A stretch of DNA of 64,000 nucleotides from Tubulanus polymorphus (Eukaryota; Nemertea; Palaeonemertea; Tubulaniformes; Tubulanidae). Positions within the stretch are counted from its first letter, which is position 1, and the number at the start of each line of letters is the position of its first letter. Below, piece by piece: positions 22,126 to 32,140 of the stretch. The position numbers and the translations under genes were made by a program. The notes below the pieces were generated by a model. It did no database searches, was not told the origin of the DNA, and saw only the letters and a program-made list of their open reading frames with translations. The stretch is taken from the NCBI RefSeq assembly GCF_964204645.1, contig NC_134033.1, positions 15,998,155 to 16,062,154 on the forward strand, written 5' to 3'.

Positions 22126-22614
22126 TATATAGTACCTAGGATACTGTGGTCAAAATCATTTTGTATCAAGTCCCTGTGGCTGGTACGAATAAAAATATGG
22201 CGTTATAAAGAGTGATATTTTCATTAAATTTGAGTTTTATTGAGCAAATTTGTTCTCTGCAGAAAATGTTGGCGTCGAGTAAGCAGTGGCATTACAAACG
22301 ATGACTGCGTTAAAACGAACTTTTGACATTGGAGTACAAAGCACAAGATTTGATTGTCATTTCACAAATTTCTACTTGAGGCAGAAACAACCCGTTCTTC
22401 CCGCCGATTCTCACAAATTGCCGGTTGCAGGTTATCGCGGCGCGCGTACTGCCATTAACTCAAAACGCGTACGGTTTAGAAACATTGTCACGACGTCTCA
22501 TTTTTTTTAAGTACCGCTCCCGAACACCGGATAACCAGTAGTTAACTGCGAGCAAATGCGCGCGTGTTCCCGCTTCGGCGTTTCCTCGACTTATACCTCA
22601 GGCGCGTCGAAGTG

Positions 22615-23667
22615 ATGAACACAGGCAATGTAACCACAGGTTGGCACCCGGATCCACGGTGCGGAGTAACGATTCATATCAATTCTGGACAATTAATCGA
22701 CCGATATCTTTCCGATGTGTCCATGACGGTAGCTAGATGCGCCCTCTATGCAGCGGGTACGGTACTAAATCTCATATCGTACGTAGTTTTAGGGATGATG
22801 AAACTGAATAATTCCAGTGTGTTGTATTTGCGGTGTATCGCTCTGGCTGAAACTGTGCATTGTTTCATGGCGTTGTTCGGACGCGAATTATACGTATTGT
22901 CCAGGATATCTCCTTTCTTTAATCGCTACAAATACAAGGGATCTTTTTTAAATATGTATCTTCTAAATATACCACTAGTCGACACAGTCTATCGCATGTC
23001 ATCAAGAGCCAGAGACTGGTTACTGTTTGGGCTTTCGTTCGATAGATATTTAGCAATAGTTTTACCGCTTGTATCTTTGAGACTGTGCAGTTTGTCTAGA
23101 ACTAAACTAATATGTGTTTTCATGTGTACGTTTGCAACTTTGCTCGAAGTCCCGACCTATTGGGACAAAGTTATGGGAATCATCCCTCATAAATGTACCG
23201 GTCTACCCACTATAAAGAGTTATAAGTATCTTTTAAAACACAGGATGTACGCGCTTCTGTACGACACTATAGTCGGCAGTCTTTTGGCCAATTTGGTGCC
23301 GGGAACTGCTGTGATATGTTGTAACGTGCACATGTTGGTAATTCTGAAACGCACGTTCAGAGATCGGGCCAAACTGCAATTAAAACAGAATGAGAAAATG
23401 ATCGAAGAACAAAACCAAGGTTTACAGATCACAAAAATTGTCCTCATATTGAATTCGTTTTATTTTTTAGTATTTTCGATGAATTTGCTAAATACGCTTA
23501 TTCCTGTTTTCGGTACTAGGGCCAGTTTTCGTCCCTTTCATTCCGGTCAACTTCTACTGGCTGTGAATTCCATGATTAACTTCTTCGTTTATATTTTCAT
23601 TCGAAAGGATTTCGGGCGAACTGCTCTTCGGCTCGTGTCTTGTGGTATACTAGGGAAAAGGGTCTGA
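22615..23667 (+). CDS. Rhodopsin-like GPCR, tandem copy 1
   Basis: A single-exon seven-transmembrane receptor of 350 aa (class A). Visible marks: an N-glycosylation site near the start (NVT), the TM3 end motif DRYLAIVLPL, and a TM7 block NSMINFFVYIF in which the usual NPxxY proline is replaced, as in many FMRFamide- and neuropeptide-type receptors. TM2 has ALAE where most have LAxxD. Extracellular cysteines occur in PDPRCG and in the second outer loop (HKCTGLP). The ATG at 22615 matches the start conserved in the second copy; the frame is open further upstream but without an ATG. The paralogue lies 4 kb downstream at 26616. Ligand unknown: a peptide or chemosensory receptor is plausible. Confidence 0.85.
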   Translation: MNTGNVTTGWHPDPRCGVTIHINSGQLIDRYLSDVSMTVARCALYAAGTVLNLISYVVLGMMKLNNSSVLYLRCIALAETVHCFMALFGRELYVLSRISPFFNRYKYKGSFLNMYLLNIPLVDTVYRMSSRARDWLLFGLSFDRYLAIVLPLVSLRLCSLSRTKLICVFMCTFATLLEVPTYWDKVMGIIPHKCTGLPTIKSYKYLLKHRMYALLYDTIVGSLLANLVPGTAVICCNVHMLVILKRTFRDRAKLQLKQNEKMIEEQNQGLQITKIVLILNSFYFLVFSMNLLNTLIPVFGTRASFRPFHSGQLLLAVNSMINFFVYIFIRKDFGRTALRLVSCGILGKRV

Positions 23668-23719
23668 TTATTAATATCAATTGAGATATTTAGTACAATA
23701 CATTCATTTTCATAACCCA

Positions 23720-23886
23720 GCAATATTTGGATACATTTTAAAGTGTAAATTAGGTAATTAGGGATTCGGTATTAGTCAACTGACTGCACTTAGAACTGCA
23801 TTCCTACTAGCTGTACTTAGAGCCAGCTGGCTAGCACTGAATCCCTCATAGCCTTAAGTGCGCTTAAAAATGTATCCAAATATTGC
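23720..23886. mobile_element. MITE-like element with ~24-bp inverted ends
   Basis: The left end gcaatatttggatacatttt is inverted as aaaatgtatccaaatattgc at the right. The internal sequence has ctgactgcacttagaactgc-like repeats. It lies just after the first GPCR gene and is absent after the second. Confidence 0.75.
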
Positions 23887-23889
23887 ATA

Positions 23890-25180
23890 CGTATGGATTA
23901 TGAGAAATAAATGTACTATACTAAATAGACAATTACAAACCCCAAATTACAAAACAGCTCCCACAGTTGCCCATTAAGCTTTATACTTATAAGAATAGAA
24001 TTAATTTTCTTAATTCCTAAGTTTTAACGATTCATTTAAAACTGTGAAACTGATCTAGGGAACATTAAGAATTATCATGTTTAAAGGACTTTGAAACAGA
24101 TATTTACGTTTACACGTAGGAATATTGGAATGCGTACAAAATAGATATCCTTTTTTCTATTCTAAAGCAGTTGAAATAATTTGATATATTTGAACATAGA
24201 ATTTTCATTGACATTTGATTCCATTACGGAAAGACCGATTGACTCAGTGTTTGTACAAGACGACGGCGCTAAGTTATTTATACCCGCAGTGTTTTATTTA
24301 CAAACTGTGACGAGACCTGTTTTTCCAGTACATATATAGATTAAATACATGTATATTGTACATTGCGCTCCAGGTGACGAAATATTCAGTTTATAAATGC
24401 AGTGTATAGATCAGAGATCATAGGTGAAAATACAGAGTCATACGAAGCAATTTGTAATAGGTCGAAATAGTGTGATTAAGAAATATAAGTTTCGAAACGG
24501 AGACAGAGGATTTCTTCACGATTTCTAGAATATATGATCAAACGGTCTCATGACCAATGGAATTTAACAGTGAACTAAAACAGAAATCTCTGAGAGGAAA
24601 TCCTGAGTTCACATACGTACACTACAGATAACACTTCCAGAAAGGTAAGCGAACTTATCGATAAAGGTGATGTGTACTTCATCGCCCAGTTAAGTCCCAG
24701 TTCATGGACTATTTTCCGCAGTTCTAGACCCAGTTCCACATGGTTTTTGGTTGAATTTGACATTAGAGTTAGATAAAAATGTTTTATTTTCCAATCCTAC
24801 CGCGGGCCACCAGCTCGGTTCCTTGTTAAAAGATTTAAAATACGTGAAAATGTGTAAAGTTTGAGCTTATTTCCCAGGCCCGTGGCGAGCGGGGATACAG
24901 GGGTAGCGAACGATCAAACCCCAAAAAATTAAAGAACTCAAAAAATTTGGATCAAGATTTTTCGAAATTTGGATATAATTTTCCTGGTATTTTTTGTTGG
25001 AAAATTAAATGTAATCCATGTTCAAATGATTTATTCAGGCACTCGGGAAATTCATATTTAAGATCAGATATTTAAGGAAAATCGGCGTAAAATTGCCCTT
25101 TTTCTTGAAATAGAGCCGCCCCTCAAAAATGCTCGGCACGGGCCTGTTTCCTTTATGCGTCTTTTAACTGATATTTTCAG
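23890..25180. other. Spacer between GPCR copy 1 and the coiled-coil gene
   Basis: No supported gene. An AATAAA lies near 23905 and may serve the upstream GPCR. The equivalent stretch is missing after GPCR copy 2. A splice-acceptor-like gatattttcag ends at 25180, so a noncoding exon of the next gene may begin there. Confidence 0.4.
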
Positions 25181-25218
25181 ATCTAGTTTTCGGTACAGAG
25201 AGAAAATACACCCCCTGA

Positions 25219-25620
25219 ATGCGTCCTGACCGCCTTCCTAGCGGCGACGACATGGCCGATGCAGCAGCCGAGACTCGTCGCGGTCTGGACGGGATTCCGG
25301 ACGCGCCCGACTCCGACAGCAGCAGCTCCGAAGACGAACGACTCGTCGGCGACATACTCCGTCTTCAGAAAGAACTGGACGATCGCGAGAACGAAATGAA
25401 ACGAATTCGATCGGCGATGAATCGTCGCAAGAGCGAACAGGAAAAATGGTTCAGAGACATGGAACTGAAAAAGAGAATGCTGTTTCATCGGCGTCAGACG
25501 TTGATCGGGCGCCGCTCGGCAAAGTCCGGAAGGCGTCAACCGGCGGCCGGAAGTGACGTCACGACAGAGCGGAGCTCAGTCGGTGAAAGTTCGAAGGTTC
25601 AATCTGACGAACAAATTTGA
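25219..25620 (+). CDS. Uncharacterised short coiled-coil protein
   Basis: An uninterrupted frame of 133 aa that I do not recognise. It begins with an acidic, serine-rich stretch (DAPDSDSSSSEDE), followed by a charged helix of about 60 residues with heptad-like spacing (residues 46-104, including LQKELDDRENEMKRI and KWFRDMELKKRMLFHRR) and a basic, serine-rich tail. There is no signal peptide or membrane segment. A TGA directly precedes the first ATG; a second ATG at 25252, in a better context, could be used instead. The codon use is GC-rich compared with the surroundings, which supports coding. An AATAAA at 25698-25703 follows. The last codons and the 3' region recur as a fragment at 27950-28190. 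Confidence 0.65.
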   Translation: MRPDRLPSGDDMADAAAETRRGLDGIPDAPDSDSSSSEDERLVGDILRLQKELDDRENEMKRIRSAMNRRKSEQEKWFRDMELKKRMLFHRRQTLIGRRSAKSGRRQPAAGSDVTTERSSVGESSKVQSDEQI

Positions 25621-25959
25621 ATAATGAAACGAAGTTCGTAGTAAAAACGAGGTTTCAATAATTCCTAAATCGGCGTTCATGTATAGAATGTAAATAGAAT
25701 AAAATACATATATTTGTGTATATTTTACATGGAATTAAACGTATTTACAGAAATCAAGTCTTTCTTAGAAATCTCATATTATATCTTATCGTATTATTTC
25801 TCGGGGGTATGATAAATTTGGGGGTATGGTAAATTCATAATCTGGATACGGAGAAAATTGAGGAAAATTGAATTGGGAAACCCGTAAGAACCCTGTTGAT
25901 ATTCACATAACTAGGCTAATACAGGTCTGATCTGTTTAGTATATGAAAAATTTGATTTA

Positions 25960-26300
25960 AGATCGATGATGATTATAATGATAATAATATGATTATAACA
26001 ATTTCTTATTTGAATTCCATACAAATCTAACAAAACTTATTGTTTTCACTGATAGTCTAGATACGGAGTTCCAGACTTTGGTTGATGGGGTCATGTGTCC
26101 TGAGTACTTGCCATATAGATTGCTAAAATGACACATTCTATATATTAATCACATCTAGAAGTTTAGTTTCATGTAAGGGACTTAGTGTATATGATGTGCA
26201 CGAGCGCAATAGAATCATCTGAATCATCTTCTGACATTTTCTGAAAATCTAATTACGATATCCTCAGTGGGTCGAATATATTGTATTCAACCTTGTATTT
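25960..26300. repeat. Upstream flank of the duplicated GPCR block (copy 2)
   Basis: Similar to about 21300-21760: tttgaattccatacaaatc, ctgatagtctagatacgg, then ttctgaaaatctaa and cgaatattgtattcaa blocks in the same order, with small insertions and deletions. The tRNA-like SINE and foldback of copy 1 are absent here. Confidence 0.75.
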
Positions 26301-26615
26301 TAACTCCATTAACTTTTAAGGTTTAATTGACGTTTTCAATTAGAACAAAATGAAAAATAACGTTTCGTAAATTCATACGGCGTTGTGTGAGACCGTTTGG
26401 GTTTTTCAAGAATGAATGTGGTGAATGCTTTACAAATTTCTGCTTCTGGCGGAGACAACGACTCATTATTCTTCTCCCGATTCTCACAAATCGCTGGTTA
26501 TCGCGACGCGTGTACTGTGTCATCGACTCGCTGACTATAGGCGGTGTTTAGTGTTACAATAACATGTTAGAATCGTTTTTGAACATCTTTGTAACCACAG
26601 GTTTCGATCGCAGTG

Positions 26616-27671
26616 ATGAACACAGGCAATGTAACCGCAGGTTGGCATCCAGACCCACGGTGCGGAGTAACGATTCATATCTATTCCGGCAGACCGATCG
26701 ACCGTTACCTTCCCGAATTGTGCATGACAATAACTAGATGCGCCCTCTATTCAGCGGGTACGGTACTGAATCTCATATCGTACGTAGTTTTAGGGATGAT
26801 GAAACTGAATAATTCCAGTGTGTTGTATTTGCGGTGTATCGCTCTGGCTGAAACTGTGCATTGTTTCATGGCGTTGTTCGGACGCGAATTATACTTGTTG
26901 TGCAAAGTATCTCCGTTCCTCGATCGGTACAAATTTAAGAAATCTTTTTTGAATACGTATCTAGTAAACGCATTCCAAATTCTCGAAACAGTCTACCACA
27001 TGTCATCAAGAACCAGAGACTGGTTACTGTTTGGGCTTTCGTTCGATAGATATTTAGCAATAGTTTTACCGCTTGTATCTTTGAGACTGTGCAGTTTGTC
27101 TAGAACTAAACTAATATGTGTTTTCATGTGTACGTTTGCAACTTTGCTCGAAGTCCCGACCTACTGGGACAGAATTATGGAAATCAGACCTCATACATGT
27201 ACCGGACTGCCCACCATATACGGCGGTATGGGCTTGTTAAGATACAGAATGTACGCGCTTCTGTACGACACTATAGTCGGCAGTCTTTTGGCCAATTTGG
27301 TGCCGGGAACTGCTGTGATATGTTGTAACGTGCACATGTTGGTAATTCTGAAACGCACGTTCAGAGATCGGGCCAAGCTGCAACTAAAACCGAATGAGAA
27401 AATGATCGAAGAACAAAACCAAGGTTTACAGATCACAAAAATTGTCCTCATATTGAATTCTTTTTATTTTTTAGTATTTTCGATGGTTTTGCTGAATACG
27501 CTTATTCCTGTTTTCGGTTCTATGGCCAGTTTTCGTCCCTTTCATTCCGGACAACTTCTAGTGGCTGTGAATTCCATGATAAACTTTTTCGTTTATATTT
27601 TCATTCGTAAAGGTTTTGGCCGAACTACATTGTGGCTCTTGTCATGTGGAATACTAGGGGAAAGGGGTTAA
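26616..27671 (+). CDS. Rhodopsin-like GPCR, tandem copy 2
   Basis: A single-exon receptor of 351 aa, paralogous to the gene at 22615. It has the same motifs (DRYLAIVLPL, NSMINFFVYIF). The transmembrane and inner-loop blocks are nearly identical at the DNA level. The N-terminal region, first outer loop (KVSPFLDRYKFKKSFLN) and second outer loop (DRIMEIRPHTCTGLP, YGGMGLLRYR) differ strongly. An in-frame TAA lies eight codons before the ATG, so the start is well fixed unless an upstream intron exists. Both copies look intact and functional. Likely a peptide or chemosensory receptor; no ligand can be inferred. Confidence 0.85.
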   Translation: MNTGNVTAGWHPDPRCGVTIHIYSGRPIDRYLPELCMTITRCALYSAGTVLNLISYVVLGMMKLNNSSVLYLRCIALAETVHCFMALFGRELYLLCKVSPFLDRYKFKKSFLNTYLVNAFQILETVYHMSSRTRDWLLFGLSFDRYLAIVLPLVSLRLCSLSRTKLICVFMCTFATLLEVPTYWDRIMEIRPHTCTGLPTIYGGMGLLRYRMYALLYDTIVGSLLANLVPGTAVICCNVHMLVILKRTFRDRAKLQLKPNEKMIEEQNQGLQITKIVLILNSFYFLVFSMVLLNTLIPVFGSMASFRPFHSGQLLVAVNSMINFFVYIFIRKGFGRTTLWLLSCGILGERG

Positions 27672-27949
27672 TGTTCAAGGTACGTACCCCAAAACCGAAC
27701 AGAACCCTGCTAGTTAGATTAGTTGTAACTATAGATTTAAAAGAAGAGGAAATTCTTAACTTACAAATGTGAAAATTGTCCAGTGATATTTAAGGCAATA
27801 ATGTTGGAACTTATACAGAAATTACTGCATCCACGAAGGAATAGATTAAAAGCATACTTGAGCATTGGCGTAGACGAAGCGTATGGTGAACATGAAACTC
27901 AAAAACGAGAAATTTAAGACGAAAGTAATCGATGTGGAGGTATTGCCGG

Positions 27950-28190
27950 AAGGCGCTAACCGGCGGCCGGAAGTGACATCATGACAGAGTGGTACTCAGG
28001 TCGGTGAGAGTTTCGACGGTTAAATCTGACGAACAAATTTGAACGAATAAAGGTCGCTGTAAAAACGGGGTCTCAAAAATTCCTTAATCGGCGTCCATGC
28101 ATGGAATGTACATAGATGAAAATACACGTGTATTCTTGTCTATTTTACATGAGATTAAACGTATTTACAGAAATCAAGTCTTTCTTATAG
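27950..28190 (+). pseudogene. 3' fragment of the coiled-coil gene
   Basis: Similar to 25530-25770: ggcggccggaagtgac, aatctgacgaacaaatttg, then the 3' UTR including gtatttacagaaatcaagtc. Only the last ~30 codons and 3' flank are present, and the acidic and coiled-coil parts are missing. It is the tail of the second duplication unit, joined close behind GPCR copy 2. It does not encode the protein. Confidence 0.8.
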
Positions 28191-28225
28191 AAATCTATAT
28201 CACGATCGTATAATAAGCCGAGATC

Positions 28226-31200
28226 CTATGAAACGGTAGCCATCTCTAAATCTGGTTGTTTCGTACGCGAAAGCCTCCAGGGAACGAACATTAGAAGCGC
28301 ACCCAGGCAAATAACACAACCTGCCATTTGGAAAGACAAGTCATAGTTGTTCGTGACATCATATAAGAGTCCTGCAAAGAAAAAAAACTCAAAATATACG
28401 ACAAAAAAAATTAAAACTCAAAATTTACCCAAAAAATTATATATATATATATAGCTTGAGGTTGTCCTTCTTATTTCATTTTACCTATTTATCTTTAGAA
28501 TCATATGCAAAGAGATTATGTTTATAATCTTGTAAATATTATAAGTAAATAAAATATTCATTCATACATATTCATTTAAGGGGTTTTATGAGGGCCCAGT
28601 TGTTCAAAGATTGGTAGAAGTTGTCGAATGTATAGATGACATTAAATCAATGAAGAATTGAATTGGACCCTGTTGCATGACCTGAATCAGCTTTTGGGCA
28701 ACAGTACCTTAATGTGTCCCTTAGAGGAATCATTTCACCAATAAGGGTTAGATACTGACCAGTACAGAGGCTTACCGTACTATCTTTTGATTTTACCTGC
28801 GAACGGGGCTCCCGCAAGAAACCCGATACCTTCCGCCATCAGTATGCAACCATAGGACGCAGAGATCGCCGCCTTACCGCAGTATCCTAATAGCAGAGCC
28901 GGTAATAGAGCGCCCCCTAGGACAGACAAACTTAAACCGATAAGTATAGCGTATGCGAGCATTGAAACCAGAGTGTGCGGAAAATACGGTAATACGACCG
29001 TGACGACACCGCCGACACCTAGCGGCAAAATGTACAACAAGTGTTCCGATACGCGCGGGTGATTGGCTAAAACGCCCAACGTGAATTTACCCAGCATGCT
29101 CATCGCACCGATAGTCGTGAGGATCCAAGCGGCAGAGTTGGAATCGAGGCCGATCTTCTGCGAAAACGCGGCGACGTGAACATAAATAATCGAAAATCCG
29201 AAACACACTAATACGTTATTCGAAAATAAAACGAGAAAATTTATATTTCGCCAAATTTTCCAATGAAAACTTTCGCAGCATTTGTCTTTCGCGGACGACG
29301 TGACGTCACCATCGACGTCACTAGTCCTCTCGACGGGTACTTCCGTCGCCGACGTGGATTCCTTATATGGTATCATCAACACGCCACAGACGACGATGTT
29401 ATAGGCGAGAGCTCCTGATAATAACAGCGAACCTGTAGGAATAACAAAATCGACATTTCTTTAAGTTAGAGATTTAGACCTTTAGACTAGGGGTTAATAG
29501 TAGAACGCCACCTATCCCAGAGAGGTGTCCTACCCATGGAGAGAGTGCTGATGCAAAAAACGTTTAGTGATAGGTTGGAGTTATAATACCAATGTCACTT
29601 TTCAGGGAGAGATGACTGATACCATCAAGTATAGTTTATACATAGTTGAATAAGTCAGGGGGTTATGTGAAAGGGGGGGGGGTTATGTGGACTAGGGGGT
29701 TATGACATGTCATATTTAATTTGTTACCTTTCCATCCGTAAGTGTTTAACAATAACTGTAAAAATGGAGGAAAAATAAAACTGCCGACCCCGCCACCGCA
29801 GCTTGCTAAACCCATCGCTAGATTCTGTTTCTTCTCAAAGTAAAAAGCACAAACTACACTGGACGGAACGTAACCCAGTCCGAACCCAATTCCTGAAAAT
29901 AAAACAACCTTACGCATTGAGATTTTAGACAGTGGGTCGGAACCTCGTCACAACGAACTTCAGGTCACCAGGACCCAATTCCATAGCTCTGAGTTGAATT
30001 GACTCGGAGTTAACTCATTGAAAATGAACTCATTTTAACTCAGGAGTTATTCTAACTCACAACTGTGGAACTGGGTCCTGAAAATCTGTTCGTTATAACC
30101 GATAGTTCTATATACAGTGGAACCTCGTTACAACGAACTTCAGGAGACCAGAAAATCTGTGTTCGTTATAACCGATAGTTCTAAAACGAGCGGAACACGT
30201 TACAACGTTGACGCTTCGAGGTTTTAGAAAGTTGATCGGAACCTCGTTACAAAGAACACCAGAATACCTGGTTATAACCGATAGTTCGTTGGCAGCGTAT
30301 GAACTTATAGAATTGTCTTATTATTTTTGGATGGAACACTAGGTCCCTGATAACCGCAATCCGAGGTCGTTATAACGAGGTTCGATCCACTGACTATATC
30401 CCACAAATACATGCCACCGGTATATATACCTGATATTAGTCCGTAAGTTAGAATTAGCCACTGTATGTTGGGCGCGAACGCGGACAATATGAGACCAGTA
30501 CCAGCCGCAATACCCGAGATTATCGTCACTATACGATACCCTAATCTATCACACATAATCCCAGAAACAGGTCCACTTAAATACCTGTAACAGAATATCA
30601 GCATCACACTTTTAATTCTGGACCTTTCCAACCATTGGTTCTCATTTGAATCCATTTTCACAAATGTGTGATTTCAATGACTCAGGACCCGTTCTGCATT
30701 TGTGTGGGTTTAATTTGACTCTGGGGCCAGTTCCACAGTTGTGTGGGTTTAATTCGACTCTGAAACCGCGATGTCCCACAGTTGTGTGGGTTTAATTCGA
30801 CTCTGAAACCGCGATGTCCCACAGTTGTGTGGGTTTAATTCGACTCTGAAACCGCGATGTCCCACAGTTGTGTGGGTTTAATTCGACTCTGAAACCGCGA
30901 TGTCCCACAGTTGTGTGGGTTTAATTCGACTCTGAAACCGCGATGTCCCACAGTTGTGTGGGTTTAATTTGACTCTGAAACCGCGATGTCCCACAGTTGT
31001 GTGGGTTTAATTTGACTTCTGAATCCAGTTCCACAGTTTTGTGGGTTTAATTGAATCGTGAACGCGGCCGATAGCCTTACTTACCCAGATGCCGATATCA
31101 ATGAACTAACGATAGCAGTTGAACCGCTACTCTGTTGGAATTCCTCTTTAAAAACTACGTATATCATCCCCGCAGACGTCGTCAGTCCATAGCTGAATAT

Positions 31201-31257
31201 ACGGAACACAAATGCTGCTAATACAATCATCCATCCCCATCCTTTATCTTTTTTCAT
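28226..31257 (-). CDS. Monocarboxylate-transporter-like MFS protein (SLC16 family)
   Basis: A plasma-membrane transporter of the major facilitator superfamily; SLC16 members move lactate, pyruvate, thyroid hormone, aromatic amino acids or other substrates. Exons (minus strand): 31085-31257, 30430-30584, 29728-29892, 28797-29432, 28226-28371. Phases join to 424 aa. The N-terminus has KGWGWMIVLAAFV in TM1, the family signature. Next come YLSGPVSGIMCDRLGYR (TM2-loop-TM3 type) and TYGWKGSLLLSGALAYN (TM6). A hydrophilic central loop (about residues 195-225) precedes the second set of six membrane segments, which starts at FLVLFSNNVLVCFGF. The C-terminal tail is short. The substrate cannot be told, and the orthologue is not assigned. 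The ATG is the first in a good frame; a further 5' noncoding exon is possible. Confidence 0.85.
30680..31055. repeat. 43-bp tandem array in transporter intron 1
   Basis: About eight copies of the unit cccacagttgtgtgggttta / attcgactctgaaaccgcgatgt, several of them identical. It is the most homogenised array of the cagttgtg family, single diverged units of which are seen near 33020-33210. It ends about 30 bp before exon 1's donor. Confidence 0.95.
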
Positions 31258-32140
31258 ATTCCTTTCCGCGGTCTAGTAGTATACTTTCATAGGTATATGT
31301 CATAAACTATGTACAAACTGCTCCTGGTCTGGAAACGTTATCAGATAAGGCCGATATATCCAGGTCCAAGTTCAAGTCCAAGTTTGTTTAATAGAAAAAA
31401 GAAAAAAAGTATTTTTATTATATCATATGAAATACAGGATACTTGAAATTGATTGTAAATAACTGTAGGCACTAAGGCGGATCTAGAAGAATTGGAAGGC
31501 AGAAGAAATGACTTAGGCATCATAGGTTAACTCAAGCGGGATATAATCATCGGTGGTGTTAATATATTTTCTTAGAAAAAAATACGTAGATATGTAATGA
31601 GAATCTTCTTTCTGAAAGGCAGGGGTTGTTCGGACTCCTGAGAGACCATCCCCCAAATCTGTCCCTGCCGCGTTGCTTTTATCATGCACGTGAATAAAAT
31701 AGATTAGGGGTAAGCTGAGGTAGGCGGAGGTCTTAAGCGAAAGAAGGCCGCCGAAGCGAGCATCCAGAAAAAAAAACCACTTTACCTGCTGCCGTGTTAT
31801 CATTAAGCAGTCTACACCGGGAACTCACTGTTTGAAGAACAAGTCGTATCTAATTCGGGAGAGCCGTTGTTTTATTGTCATCCGGAGCTACTTAGTATTC
31901 GTTGTCGGTTATTTTTGCACGAAAATCGAACGTCGGAAATTTATTCGAATAATTTCATCGTCGTTACAATCCGTTAGATGGCGTATGAGTCGACCGAAAT
32001 GAAAGATGAATACCGATAATAATCGTATAAAATTTTTTTATTTCATTTGCAACGAAGCGTGATACATTATAATTACATACAGAAAAAAATACGCACAAAT
32101 ACATAGAATAATATGAAATTCGATTTATAGCACGTATATT
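31258..32140. other. Spacer between the transporter and Ly6 genes
   Basis: No supported exon. The region should hold the transporter's promoter and the 3' end of the Ly6 gene. Short open frames at 31341-31523 and 31513-31803 have no recognisable features. Confidence 0.4.

Noticed and set aside
31341-31803. Extra upstream coding exons of the transporter
   Set aside because: The frames have no membrane segments in the right place, and the ATG at 31257 already precedes the family signature in TM1.
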